DNA of 36,146 bases. It comes from an uncultured Acidobacteriota bacterium (GTDB lineage Bacteria; Acidobacteriota; Terriglobia; Terriglobales; Acidobacteriaceae). The position numbers and the translations under genes were made by a program. The DNA lies in the NCBI GenBank assembly GCA_903832475.1, contig CAILBQ010000569.1, forward strand, positions 1-36,146, written 5' to 3'. The stretch's first letter is position 1; the number at the start of each line of letters is the position of its first letter. Positions 1 to 7,467 of the stretch are shown in pieces. The notes beneath the pieces were generated by a model. That model did not search any database. It saw only the letters and a list, made by a program, of their open reading frames with translations, and was not told the origin of the DNA.

Positions 1-112
1 CCACCAGGTAGTCCGCCTTCGTCTTCACCAGCGAAGCGCGAAACAGCGACACCCCCATCAGCAGCACCGCAATCACCACCAGACAAATCACATAAAGCGA
101 AGACAAAGGCAT
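1..112 (-). CDS. Sodium:solute symporter family protein, N-terminus (partial)
   Basis: Only the first 37 codons lie in the window; the rest continues past the left edge. The ATG at 112 follows a GAGGG Shine-Dalgarno. The peptide begins MPLSSLYVICLVVIAVLLMG, one strongly hydrophobic membrane segment, and continues into a short basic stretch with the motif LVKTKADYLV. A first helix followed by a K-T-x-x-D-Y-L-V loop is what SSS-family (PutP/SglT-like) transporters show at their N-terminus, so a Na+-coupled solute carrier in the inner membrane is likely. The substrate cannot be read from this fragment. A possible -10 box (TACACT) sits about 30 nt upstream on the minus strand. With so little sequence another polytopic membrane protein remains possible. 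Confidence 0.5.
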   Translation of the reverse strand, partial: MPLSSLYVICLVVIAVLLMGVSLFRASLVKTKADYLV

Positions 113-522
113 TTCCCTCGCGTTCGAAAGTAATGCGAGTGTAACGGATGGGCCACGGGTTCTTCGATTCTTCGGGAGGATTGGCGGTTGTGAAGCCGAC
201 GACGGGGAGGCGAAATTGAGGGGAGGGGGGGTGGGGTACCCCGTTTCTCACGCAACTTGTTGATGGTAAGTGAGATAGACGTTAAAAAAGAGTGCTTTTG
301 CGACGTTTTGCGACACTTTTGTGTGCGTCTTTCGGGAATCCGAACGAATTCGCACGATCTCCCGTGTCGGTTACTGATTCATTGTGCGCTTCGAGACGCC
401 CATCTTCCAAGAGAGAAAAAGGATATCCGAGAGGCCTTCCCGTTTTGGGAGGGCGGTCTGTCATCGATACGTGAGTAACGCGGCGAAGTGTCCCACCCCG
501 GACTTTACGAGGCTTCCTTCCG
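113..522. other. Intergenic region without a supported gene
   Basis: This 410-nt gap separates the symporter start from the end of the DUF167 gene. Short open frames of 60-80 codons exist on both strands, but none has a Shine-Dalgarno, a recognisable motif or convincing composition. On the minus strand, downstream of the DUF167 stop, a tandem GTCGCAAAA repeat (about 296-314) is followed by CACTC and a run of six T (284-289). This could be a weak terminator for the trxB-side genes. TTCGG-GAAT-CCGAA (about 329-342) is a small perfect hairpin. No tRNA or riboswitch fold was recognised. Confidence 0.4.
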
Positions 523-837
523 CTACCCGGCGGCGAGGATGCTTTCCAGGGTTGCCCGTGCGTGCGCCGCGTTCAAGCCGCGCAGCAGCAACAGCTTGGT
601 CCGACCTGACTCTCCATGAGCGATGGTGATCGAAGATCGAGTCAATCCGAGAAGCTTGGACAGATAAGCGATGAGCGCCTCGTTGGCCTTCCCCTCGAGC
701 GGCGGCGCCTGCACGGCGATCTTGATGGCCTCGCCTTCGCCATACAGGCCCATGATGGCCGTCTTCTTCGCTCCCGGCTGAACCCGCACAGCCAGCGTGC
801 AGCCATTCTCATGCTCGCGCAGGTATGCGGCGCTCAA
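523..837 (-). CDS. DUF167 (YggU-like) family protein
   Basis: A 104-residue protein matching the DUF167/YggU family of small soluble proteins, whose biochemical role is not established. The family pattern is clear: VRVQPGAKKT near residue 16, then APPLEGKANEALIAYLSKLLG, then a beta strand and GESGRTKLLLL, equivalent to the family GxxSRxK element. The TTG at 837 was chosen because it overlaps the yggS stop (TTGA), lies about 8 nt after GGGA, and gives a protein of normal family length. An in-frame extension to 1008 would run inside yggS and has no family similarity. Translational coupling to yggS is likely. YggS and YggU-type genes are neighbours in many bacteria, which supports both calls. 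Confidence 0.85.
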   Translation of the reverse strand: MSAAYLREHENGCTLAVRVQPGAKKTAIMGLYGEGEAIKIAVQAPPLEGKANEALIAYLSKLLGLTRSSITIAHGESGRTKLLLLRGLNAAHARATLESILAAG

Positions 838-1583
838 GCAGGATATTCCCGCGCCCCGAACAAAGCGGTGCCGATCCGAATACGCGTCGCGCCTTCCGCA
901 ATGGCCAGCGCAAAGTCCCCGCTCATGCCCATCGAAAGCATCGGCAGATGCAGCCGCGCATGCTGCTGCGCAAGCTCGTCTCTCAACTCCCGCAGCCGCC
1001 GAAAACACCCGCGCGTTTCCTCTTCAGGAACATCGAGGGGAGCAATCGTCATCAGCCCTTGCGCGTCCAGATGCTTCAGGTCCGGAAGCCTCTCCAGCAG
1101 CGCACTCAGCTCCGCCGAATCCGGCGCCAGACCAGCCTTGCTTTCTTCGGAACTCAGCTTGATCTCCACCAAAACCGGCAGCTTCTTGCCGCCCCAAAGC
1201 ACATTCGCCGCAACCGCCGCGTCGAGCCGCACAGCCAGCTTCACCGAATCCAAGGTGTCAACGCCATCGAAGACTTCAACGGCCTTGTTTGCCTTATTCG
1301 ACTGCAGGTTGCCGATCATGTGCACGCGAATCTGGCTGCGCACTGTCGCCGTCTCGCCGGGCGCGGCGCTCACCGCCAACTGCGCTGACTTGACCGCAAA
1401 TTCCTGCACGCGGCTCTCGCCAAACAGATGCAACCCAAGCCGCTCCGCTTCGACCAGCGCCTCGCTCGGATGCGTCTTCGAAATGGCCATCAACTCAACT
1501 TCGGCCCGCGGCCGGCTCGCTGCGCGGCAAGCCCGAGCAATCGCCTCTTCCACCCGCGCCAGATTGTCCGCCAGCTTCGACAA
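834..1583 (-). CDS. yggS: YggS/PLPBP family pyridoxal phosphate-binding protein
   Basis: A 249-residue cytosolic protein of the YggS/PROSC family, which binds PLP on a single alanine-racemase-like TIM barrel and takes part in vitamin B6 and amino-acid homeostasis. No catalytic reaction is established for the family. Visible hallmarks are the PLP lysine in LMAISKTHP (about K36), FGESRVQE, VHMIGNLQSNK, then GLMTIAP and LSMGMSGDFALAIAEGATRIRIGTALFG near the end, the phosphate-binding part. The start is a TTG at 1583. An in-frame stop lies just upstream and GAGG sits 7 nt before it. It follows trxB after 104 nt on the same strand and overlaps the DUF167 gene by 4 bp, so the two are probably co-translated. 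Confidence 0.93.
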   Translation of the reverse strand: MSKLADNLARVEEAIARACRAASRPRAEVELMAISKTHPSEALVEAERLGLHLFGESRVQEFAVKSAQLAVSAAPGETATVRSQIRVHMIGNLQSNKANKAVEVFDGVDTLDSVKLAVRLDAAVAANVLWGGKKLPVLVEIKLSSEESKAGLAPDSAELSALLERLPDLKHLDAQGLMTIAPLDVPEEETRGCFRRLRELRDELAQQHARLHLPMLSMGMSGDFALAIAEGATRIRIGTALFGAREYPA

Positions 1584-1655
1584 CTTCCAACCTCAACTTA
1601 ACTGACCGGTGGGAACGAGCATCGCCTCGACCTCAGCGTCAGCAACCGAGAAGTG

Positions 1656-1670
1656 GCCCGCAGAGCGGGC
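1656..1670 (-). other. Small GC-rich hairpin between trxB and yggS
   Basis: GCCCGC-TCT-GCGGGC forms a perfect 6-bp stem with a 3-nt loop in the 104-nt spacer downstream of trxB. No T-tract follows on either strand, so a classical intrinsic terminator is not supported. It might act as an attenuating or mRNA-stabilising structure. Confidence 0.3.
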
Positions 1671-1687
1671 GATCAAGAGAACGGAGT

Positions 1688-2620
1688 TCAGCGCCCGTGT
1701 TCTTCCAGGTAGCGCTCAGCTTCGAGAGCCGCGGCACAACCGGAACCGGCCGCGGTGATGGCCTGACGATACTTCCTGTCCTGCACGTCGCCGCAGGCAA
1801 ACACGCCTGGAACCCGCGTATGAACCTGATCCTTCGTGACAATGTATCCGTCGTCGTCGAGATCGATCTGCCCGTGAAACATCTTGGCGTTCGGCTCATG
1901 CCCGATGCCGAGGAAGAATCCCGTCACCGGCAGCACGCTCTTCTCATTGGTCTTCACATTGCGAATATGCAGTCCGCGCACCGACTTCTCTTCCACGCCC
2001 AGCACTTCCTCAACGACGGTGTTGGTCATCATCTCGATCTTGGGATGAGCAATCGCTCGTTCCAGCATGACCTTGGAAGCGCGAAAGCTCTCTCGCCGAT
2101 GCAGCAGGTAGACCTTGGTGGCGAAGCGGGTGAGAAACAGCGCCTCTTCCATGGCGGTATCGCCGCCGCCGACCACGGCAATGTCGTGGCCATTGAAGAA
2201 GAATCCATCGCAGGTGGCGCAGCTTGAGACGCCATGCCCGATCAGCGCCTGCTCGCTGGGCAATCCCAACCAGCGCGCGCTGGCGCCGGAAGCGATGATC
2301 AGCGTCCGAGTGCGAATGTCGCCGTGCGAAGTCTTCAGGTGAAACGGATGCGTCGCCAGGTCAACCGAGACCAGGTGGCTCATTTTGAATTCGGCGCCAA
2401 ACCGCGTCGCCTGTTTCTTCATGTTCTCGATCAGCTCCGGTCCCTGAATGCCGTCCGGCCAGCCGGGAAAGTTCTCCACCAGCGTGGTGATGGAAAGCTG
2501 CCCGCCGGGCTCGTGCCCTTCCAAAACCAGCGGCTTGAGGTTGGCGCGTGCGCTATAGATGGCGGCGGTAAGGCCTGCGCACCCGGAACCGAGAATCACT
2601 GTGTCGCGAATATCTTCCAT
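1688..2620 (-). CDS. trxB: Thioredoxin-disulfide reductase
   Basis: A 310-residue FAD/NADPH flavoenzyme of the low-molecular-weight thioredoxin reductase family, which reduces thioredoxin in the cytosol. Visible elements in order are the FAD dinucleotide fold GSGCAGLTAA (residues 11-20), EGHEPGGQL, the redox-active CATC (C134, C137) in SSCATCDGFF, the NADPH fold VVGGGDTAMEEA (about 149-160), and the C-terminal FAD motif GVFACGDVQDRKYRQAITAAGSG. The ATG at 2620 is preceded by GGAAGG at good spacing and by a TACAAT -10 box. Longer in-frame starts lack family sequence. Length and motifs are fully canonical. It contrasts with the second TrxR-like protein at 27712-29379, which lacks the dithiol. 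Confidence 0.97.
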   Translation of the reverse strand: MEDIRDTVILGSGCAGLTAAIYSARANLKPLVLEGHEPGGQLSITTLVENFPGWPDGIQGPELIENMKKQATRFGAEFKMSHLVSVDLATHPFHLKTSHGDIRTRTLIIASGASARWLGLPSEQALIGHGVSSCATCDGFFFNGHDIAVVGGGDTAMEEALFLTRFATKVYLLHRRESFRASKVMLERAIAHPKIEMMTNTVVEEVLGVEEKSVRGLHIRNVKTNEKSVLPVTGFFLGIGHEPNAKMFHGQIDLDDDGYIVTKDQVHTRVPGVFACGDVQDRKYRQAITAAGSGCAAALEAERYLEEHGR

Positions 2621-2636
2621 GTCATTTACCTTCCCG

Positions 2637-2642
2637 ATTGTA
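2637..2642 (-). promoter_or_regulatory. Candidate -10 box for trxB
   Basis: TACAAT on the minus strand lies 16 nt upstream of the trxB ATG, which would place the transcription start about 10 nt before the gene. No good -35 hexamer was found at 16-18 nt, so this is a weak call. Confidence 0.35.
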
Positions 2643-2829
2643 ACGGGTGCCAGGCGATGGCGGCCCAGCCAGCTTGATCTCCAGCCGAATGTCTGCGATT
2701 GGCGTCTCATTGGATGCGACAGCCTGTCGAATCGGCTCGAAGCTGACGTTTTCGCCGCTTCAGAGCCCAAAGAAGGATTCTGGCCAGATCGCTTCTGCTC
2801 TGCGAATCGAACGCACAGGCGATACCATC

Positions 2830-3036
2830 ATGCGTATGGCGAATCTGACTCTGATTTATGGAATGCGCCTCTTGCCCGAGGGCGAAGTCGCCCAGGTAGA
2901 GGACGCCACGCTGAAACTGGCTAACGGCCACGAAGCCCACGTCACGATGCATGTTCTGGAGGGATCGCGGGAGCAGATCGAGGCGCAGTTGCGGATGAGC
3001 ATCGACGCGTTTTTTGATTTCTACCCGGAACTCTGA
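2830..3036 (+). CDS. Small hypothetical protein (68 aa)
   Basis: I do not recognise this family. The 68-residue product has no signal peptide or membrane segment. It begins MRMANLTLIYGMRLLPEGEV, has alternating charged and hydrophobic residues that suggest a small alpha/beta fold, and ends FFDFYPEL. The start could be the ATG at 2830 or the one at 2836; a weak AGGCG lies about 10 nt upstream. It is divergent from trxB across a 209-nt gap in which no other gene was seen. Codon use resembles the surrounding genes, which favours a real gene, but no function can be proposed. Confidence 0.55.
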   Translation: MRMANLTLIYGMRLLPEGEVAQVEDATLKLANGHEAHVTMHVLEGSREQIEAQLRMSIDAFFDFYPEL

Positions 3037-3047
3037 GGACTTACTAA

Positions 3048-3076
3048 TTTTTGGAAGAATCTAATGAAAATATTCT
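3048..3076 (+). promoter_or_regulatory. Weak candidate promoter for the large secreted protein
   Basis: TTTTTG-N17-TATTCT in the AT-rich part of the 134-nt spacer between the small gene and the 1021-codon gene. The -10 is reasonable and the -35 is poor. It is the only AT-rich segment in this interval. Confidence 0.25.
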
Positions 3077-3170
3077 AGGAATTCGCACCCGGGCCGATGA
3101 GGAAGTTGTCGAAGTTAGCGATTTCTCATGAGAATCCTTTGAGGAACTGCAACACTCCGGCAAATTCACG

Positions 3171-6100
3171 TTGAAGGCTCTTGCCGTGCCGCAATTCGCT
3201 CGCTTTCGCTGCCTCGATTTCCCCGATTTTTCGACAGGTTTTCGACCGAGGCTGTTTCCCTTTGCAGTAGCCGCGCTGTTTTTCGCCCTGATTGCTTCAA
3301 GCGCGGCATTCGCCGGAGGTCCGCGATACGTCGCCGGGGTCAGCTATTTCAACCCTGCGGTGAAAGGCCAGCCGCTGCATTGGGCCAACGGGCAGCTCTC
3401 TTATTTCGTGGATCAGGGACCGCTCGGCCCCCTGGCGAACAGCCAGGCGACGGCGATGGTGGACGCGGCCGCCGCGCTGTGGAGTTCTCTGCCTACCGCG
3501 GCCGTAACGCTGACTGACCAGGGAAATCTTGCCGAAGACGTCAACGGCGGCAACATCGTCGCCGGCCAGGGAGTTCTTCTTCAGCCGGCCGACGTCACTC
3601 GCGACGCTACACTGACGCCGGTCGCGGTGATTTACGACTCGGATGGCTCGGTCATTGACGCACTGGAAGGCATCAGCGCAAGCCAGCCCGACAACTGCGA
3701 GCAGAATGGCGTTTTGACCTGGATCGACGCCATGAATCCGGATGCCACCCTGGGCCACGGCGTCATTTTGCTCAACGGCCGCTGCGCCACTAGTCCCAGT
3801 TTGCTCACCATGATGAGCTACCAGTTGCAGCGGGCATTCGGCCTCATCCTCGGCCTCGATCTCTCCCAGGTGAACGATGGCGCTCTCAACCTGACGGCGA
3901 CCGAGCCGCTGGCTACACTCGCCTGGCCCATCATGCAGCCGGTCAGTGCCGAGTGCGGACCGGGCGGCGGTACGTGCATTCCCAACCCGGGCGTGCTTCG
4001 AATGGACGATGTGGCGGCACTGAACCGGCTTTACCCGGTCACGGCCGGCAACCTGGCCAGCTTCCCCGGCAAGGTGCTGACCGCGGCCAACACCGTCTCC
4101 ATCCAGGGAACCATCTCCTTCCGCAATGGCGTGGGAATGCAGGGCGTCAACGTGGTGGCGCGGCCGCTCGACGGCAATGGCAAGCCGATGTACGCGGATA
4201 CAGTCACGGCGGTTTCCGGCGTTTACTTCGCGGGCAACCACGGCAACCCGGTGACGGGATGGACGGACGCCAATGGAAATCGCCTGGACCGATTTGGCAG
4301 CGACGCCGCTTCCCTGCAGGGATTCTTTGACCTGAGCGGAATTCCGCTTCCTGCGGGCGTCACCATGGCCAGCTACCAGGTGACCTTCGAACCGGTCAAT
4401 CCGCTGTACATCGACAACATCTCGGTCGGGCCATATGTGCTGGGCTCTCCGTCGCCTTCCGGCACTCTTCCCGCGCAGAAAGTCAGCGGCATGCAGGCTG
4501 GCTCGGCGACGACGCTTTCCGTGGTGAGCCCCAACTCGGCCAGCGCCATGGTGGGCGATCTGGGCGGATCGCCTGGGAGCAGTTTGGACGGGGGTCGCTC
4601 CATCGACAAGCAGCCGCACGTCATCCTGCCGGCGGGAGGATCGATTCCCGTTCTTCCGGTATCGGCAACCGGTACTGAGTCGAACCCGATCCCACTGCCA
4701 AGATCCGGGCAATGGACGAGCCGTCTCGGACACGTCAACGGCAGTGACTGGCTGATGATGCCGGTGCGAGCCAATCGCCTGTTTACGGTGATCACGCAAG
4801 CCCTCGCCGAGAATGGCGCTCCCAGCGCGACCAAGGCCATGCCAGCAATCGGCGTTTGGGACGGGTTTGCAGCGACCGGTTCCCCTGCCGTCGGCTGGGC
4901 TCCCGCGGCCAATGGATTCGCTCCCGGGGAAACCTGGCTGCAGGTAGCGACTTTAGGTAATGACATTGTTCGCATCGGAGTCGCCGACCAGCGCGGAGAC
5001 GGCCGTCCCGATTACGTTTATCGAGGATGGGTTCTCTACGCCGATACTGTTTCGCCGGCGCGCCTGCCTTCTACGGGCGGCACCATTGTCATCCGCGGCA
5101 TTGGTTTCCGCGCGGGGGACACGGTGCAGGTAGGCGGCATGCCTGCTCAGGTGGTATCTATTCTTCCCAACGAAATCATCGCCGTTGTGGCGCCGGCGCC
5201 CAGTGGGACGACCTCTTCCCAGGATGTTGAAGTTGACGATGGACCGCTTTTCAATGCCTCCGCCGTGATTCCTGGATGCATCAGCTACGACGCAGCTTCA
5301 GGGGATGCGCTGCGCATCCTCAGCGCTCCCCAGGGATTGGCGCCTCTCAACGTTCCTCAGCAATTCTCCGTTCAGGCGGTCGGCGTCGACGGAAAACCCG
5401 CAGCCGGCGTCACCGTGCAATACGCCCTCACCGGCGGAGTCGCCACACTGGGCTGCGGCCAGTCTTCTTGCGCGGCGACTACGGGAGGCGACGGGCTGGC
5501 CTCGCTCGCCATCACGGCGACCAGCGCATCGGTCGCGGCAGTCACGGCTTCGCTGCAGAACGGCGCGGCCGTTCAGGCGCAGTTTGCCGGCGTCGCGCCA
5601 GCCGTCCTGACTGCGGTGACGCCTACGTTGTACATCGCGGCGGGAGCCTCGATCGCGTGGCCGGTGCAAGCTATGGCGCAGATCAGCGGGAGCCCTGCAT
5701 CCGGGCAGCAGGTAACCTGGCAAAGCGGGTCGGGCATTGCCGCACCATCTTCCCCAACGACGACGGATGGCAACGGGATGGCCTGGGCTACGCTCGCCGT
5801 GGGTCCTCTGGCTGCCGGGCAGACGGCAACGGCCAACGCGTGCCTGGGCAGTTCCTGTGCAGCCCTCAGCGCGTTTGGCGCGCGGCCGCAATTTGCCACC
5901 CTCATGGGACTTTCCGGCGTCAGCCAGACGATGGCTGCCGGGACCACGCCCGCCCCGGTCGTTCTGCGCGTTCTGGACATGAACGGGCATCCCTTGGCAG
6001 GAGGTACGGTCAGCGTCACCCAATCGCTTTTCAGCTGGACGCCGCCGTGCCCGCCTCATGGCCGCTGCGCCGAGGCGCATTTGCTGGCTCGTCAAACTAC

Positions 6101-6236
6101 CACGCTCACGTCTGCGCTGGACGGAACGATCAGCCTCGTACCGCTGACGCTCGCCGGCGTCCCGACTTCACTCTCGGGCATCGCAACGACCGGCAACACC
6201 GCGGCCCTCTCCTTCCAGGTGGAACAGCATCCCTGA
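3171..6236 (+). CDS. Large secreted protein: degenerate matrixin-like domain, IPT/TIG and Big_1-like domains
   Basis: A predicted exported protein of 1021 residues. The N-terminus has a basic stretch and a hydrophobic core ending ASSAAFA (about residue 48), a signal peptide. Residues 50-290 resemble the catalytic domain of matrixin-type (M10-like) metalloproteases, including a late IMQP turn and the terminal pattern LRMDDVAALNRLYP. However, the zinc motif HExxHxxGxxH is replaced by RAFGLILGLDL (from R221), so activity is unlikely. Then come a carboxypeptidase-regulatory-like beta domain (about 315-430), an IPT/TIG domain (about 623-695) and three Big_1-like Ig repeats (about 713-1021). Such beta modules usually mediate surface adhesion. 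The TTG at 3171 has no clear Shine-Dalgarno; the in-frame GTG at 3186, preceded by GAAGG, may be the true start. Confidence 0.75.
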   Translation: MKALAVPQFARFRCLDFPDFSTGFRPRLFPFAVAALFFALIASSAAFAGGPRYVAGVSYFNPAVKGQPLHWANGQLSYFVDQGPLGPLANSQATAMVDAAAALWSSLPTAAVTLTDQGNLAEDVNGGNIVAGQGVLLQPADVTRDATLTPVAVIYDSDGSVIDALEGISASQPDNCEQNGVLTWIDAMNPDATLGHGVILLNGRCATSPSLLTMMSYQLQRAFGLILGLDLSQVNDGALNLTATEPLATLAWPIMQPVSAECGPGGGTCIPNPGVLRMDDVAALNRLYPVTAGNLASFPGKVLTAANTVSIQGTISFRNGVGMQGVNVVARPLDGNGKPMYADTVTAVSGVYFAGNHGNPVTGWTDANGNRLDRFGSDAASLQGFFDLSGIPLPAGVTMASYQVTFEPVNPLYIDNISVGPYVLGSPSPSGTLPAQKVSGMQAGSATTLSVVSPNSASAMVGDLGGSPGSSLDGGRSIDKQPHVILPAGGSIPVLPVSATGTESNPIPLPRSGQWTSRLGHVNGSDWLMMPVRANRLFTVITQALAENGAPSATKAMPAIGVWDGFAATGSPAVGWAPAANGFAPGETWLQVATLGNDIVRIGVADQRGDGRPDYVYRGWVLYADTVSPARLPSTGGTIVIRGIGFRAGDTVQVGGMPAQVVSILPNEIIAVVAPAPSGTTSSQDVEVDDGPLFNASAVIPGCISYDAASGDALRILSAPQGLAPLNVPQQFSVQAVGVDGKPAAGVTVQYALTGGVATLGCGQSSCAATTGGDGLASLAITATSASVAAVTASLQNGAAVQAQFAGVAPAVLTAVTPTLYIAAGASIAWPVQAMAQISGSPASGQQVTWQSGSGIAAPSSPTTTDGNGMAWATLAVGPLAAGQTATANACLGSSCAALSAFGARPQFATLMGLSGVSQTMAAGTTPAPVVLRVLDMNGHPLAGGTVSVTQSLFSWTPPCPPHGRCAEAHLLARQTTTLTSALDGTISLVPLTLAGVPTSLSGIATTGNTAALSFQVEQHP

Positions 6237-6283
6237 CAAAACGAGGCCATGTACACTGAAAATCCGGAGGCAGGCCGAAGTAG

Positions 6284-7393
6284 ATGCCGAAACTTCCCCA
6301 AGCTTCGACTCACATCCGATCCGCTTCCATGGCCGCTCCCATCCCGGTTTCGTCCCCCGCTCTGAACCCCCAGACGAACCCGCGGACGCTGGTCCGGGAT
6401 GAGTCGCTGGACATTGCCAAGGGCTTTGGCATCATCCTGGTGGTGCTCGGCCACACCATGCTGGGGCTGATCAACTCCGATTTCTTTTCCACGCCGAGGG
6501 TCTGGCCGGATGCGACTACGTTCACCATCTATGCCTTTCACATGCCGTTGTTTTTCGTCATTTCCGGGCACCTGGCATCGGGCAAGCACCGGCCTGCCGG
6601 CACGACGATTGCGCGCCTGATCCCCACCATCGTGTATCCCTATTTTCTGTGGTCGATCGTGCAGGGCCTTTCGCAGGTTCTGATGACCAAGTACACCACC
6701 AGCCACGTGCCGATCTCAGCGCTTGCCAAGATTCTCTGGGTTCCCATCGTTCCCTACTGGTTCCTGTATGCGTTGTTCTTCTGTCATCTCGGATACCTGG
6801 CCATTCGCAAGCTGACTCAGGGGTTGCAACTCACCCTGGCGATGCTGCTGTACCTGGCGGTGATGCTGCTGTTCCGGCAATTGGGACATCGACTGCCGCT
6901 CATTGTGAGCGAGACCGCAAGAGGGTTTGTCTTTTATGTGCTGGGCGCCGTCTCCGTGGGACTGGTGAAAAGATTCGGACTACGGACGGCTCTGATCGCG
7001 ACAGCGGCGTTTGCCGTCACCGCATGGATCGTGTACCACTCGCACTGGCCTGGCCTGGTGGTCTCGTTCGTCACGCTGGGGCTTGCGTCTGCCGGCATTG
7101 CGGCTACATTGGCATGGTCTCGCCTGCTGGCGCCGCACCGCAATGCGGTCATCCGAACGCTTGCGTTTCTGGGTGCGTATTCGATGAGCATCTATGTGAT
7201 TCACATCCTCATCACCGCCTCGGTGCGCATCGTTTTGAAGCGGCTGGGCGCACATGACAGCGTGATTTTCACAATGATCGAAATTGCTGCGTCTACCTCG
7301 CTGGGCGTTTCCATTCCTCTTGGAATCAATTGGATAGTGAGCAGGCTTTCTCTGGATCGCTGGTTCGGCCTGCAGCATATGGATACCGCCTGA
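6284..7393 (+). CDS. Acyltransferase family 3 membrane protein
   Basis: A 369-residue integral membrane protein of the acyltransferase-3 family (OafA / fucose-4-O-acetylase-like), which typically O-acetylates surface sugars or lipid-linked saccharides. The family N-terminal signature is visible: RDESLDIAKGFGIILVVLGHTM, with the conserved arginine/aspartate and histidine, followed by FHMPLFFVISG. About ten hydrophobic helices follow, including WFLYALFFCHLGYLAI and FLGAYSMSIYVIHILI. The ATG at 6284 follows GGAGGCAGG. A proline-rich leader of about 35 residues precedes the first helix, so a shorter start at residue 16 is possible. The gene lies 47 nt after the large secreted protein and may share its transcript. 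The substrate is unknown. Confidence 0.85.
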   Translation: MPKLPQASTHIRSASMAAPIPVSSPALNPQTNPRTLVRDESLDIAKGFGIILVVLGHTMLGLINSDFFSTPRVWPDATTFTIYAFHMPLFFVISGHLASGKHRPAGTTIARLIPTIVYPYFLWSIVQGLSQVLMTKYTTSHVPISALAKILWVPIVPYWFLYALFFCHLGYLAIRKLTQGLQLTLAMLLYLAVMLLFRQLGHRLPLIVSETARGFVFYVLGAVSVGLVKRFGLRTALIATAAFAVTAWIVYHSHWPGLVVSFVTLGLASAGIAATLAWSRLLAPHRNAVIRTLAFLGAYSMSIYVIHILITASVRIVLKRLGAHDSVIFTMIEIAASTSLGVSIPLGINWIVSRLSLDRWFGLQHMDTA

Positions 7394-7467
7394 TGTGGAC
7401 GACGGTACTGTTTCCGATACTTTCGGGGCGGTTCCGGCATCTCAATAGCAGAGGGTAGCCATAATCC

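Noticed and set aside
296-314. Tandem GTCGCAAAA repeat considered as a CRISPR or operator element
   Set aside because: Only two 9-nt copies and no spacers. At most it is part of a weak terminator-like structure with the nearby T run.
282-464. 60-codon minus-strand frame in the left intergenic gap
   Set aside because: No Shine-Dalgarno, no similarity recognised, and several equally long frames overlap it on both strands.
616-1605. 329-codon open frame antisense to yggS and the DUF167 gene
   Set aside because: Serine/arginine-rich composition without motifs, and both opposite-strand genes are clear family members.
3297-4799. 500-codon antisense frame within the large secreted protein
   Set aside because: Histidine/arginine-rich shadow composition. 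The plus strand has a signal peptide and recognisable beta domains.
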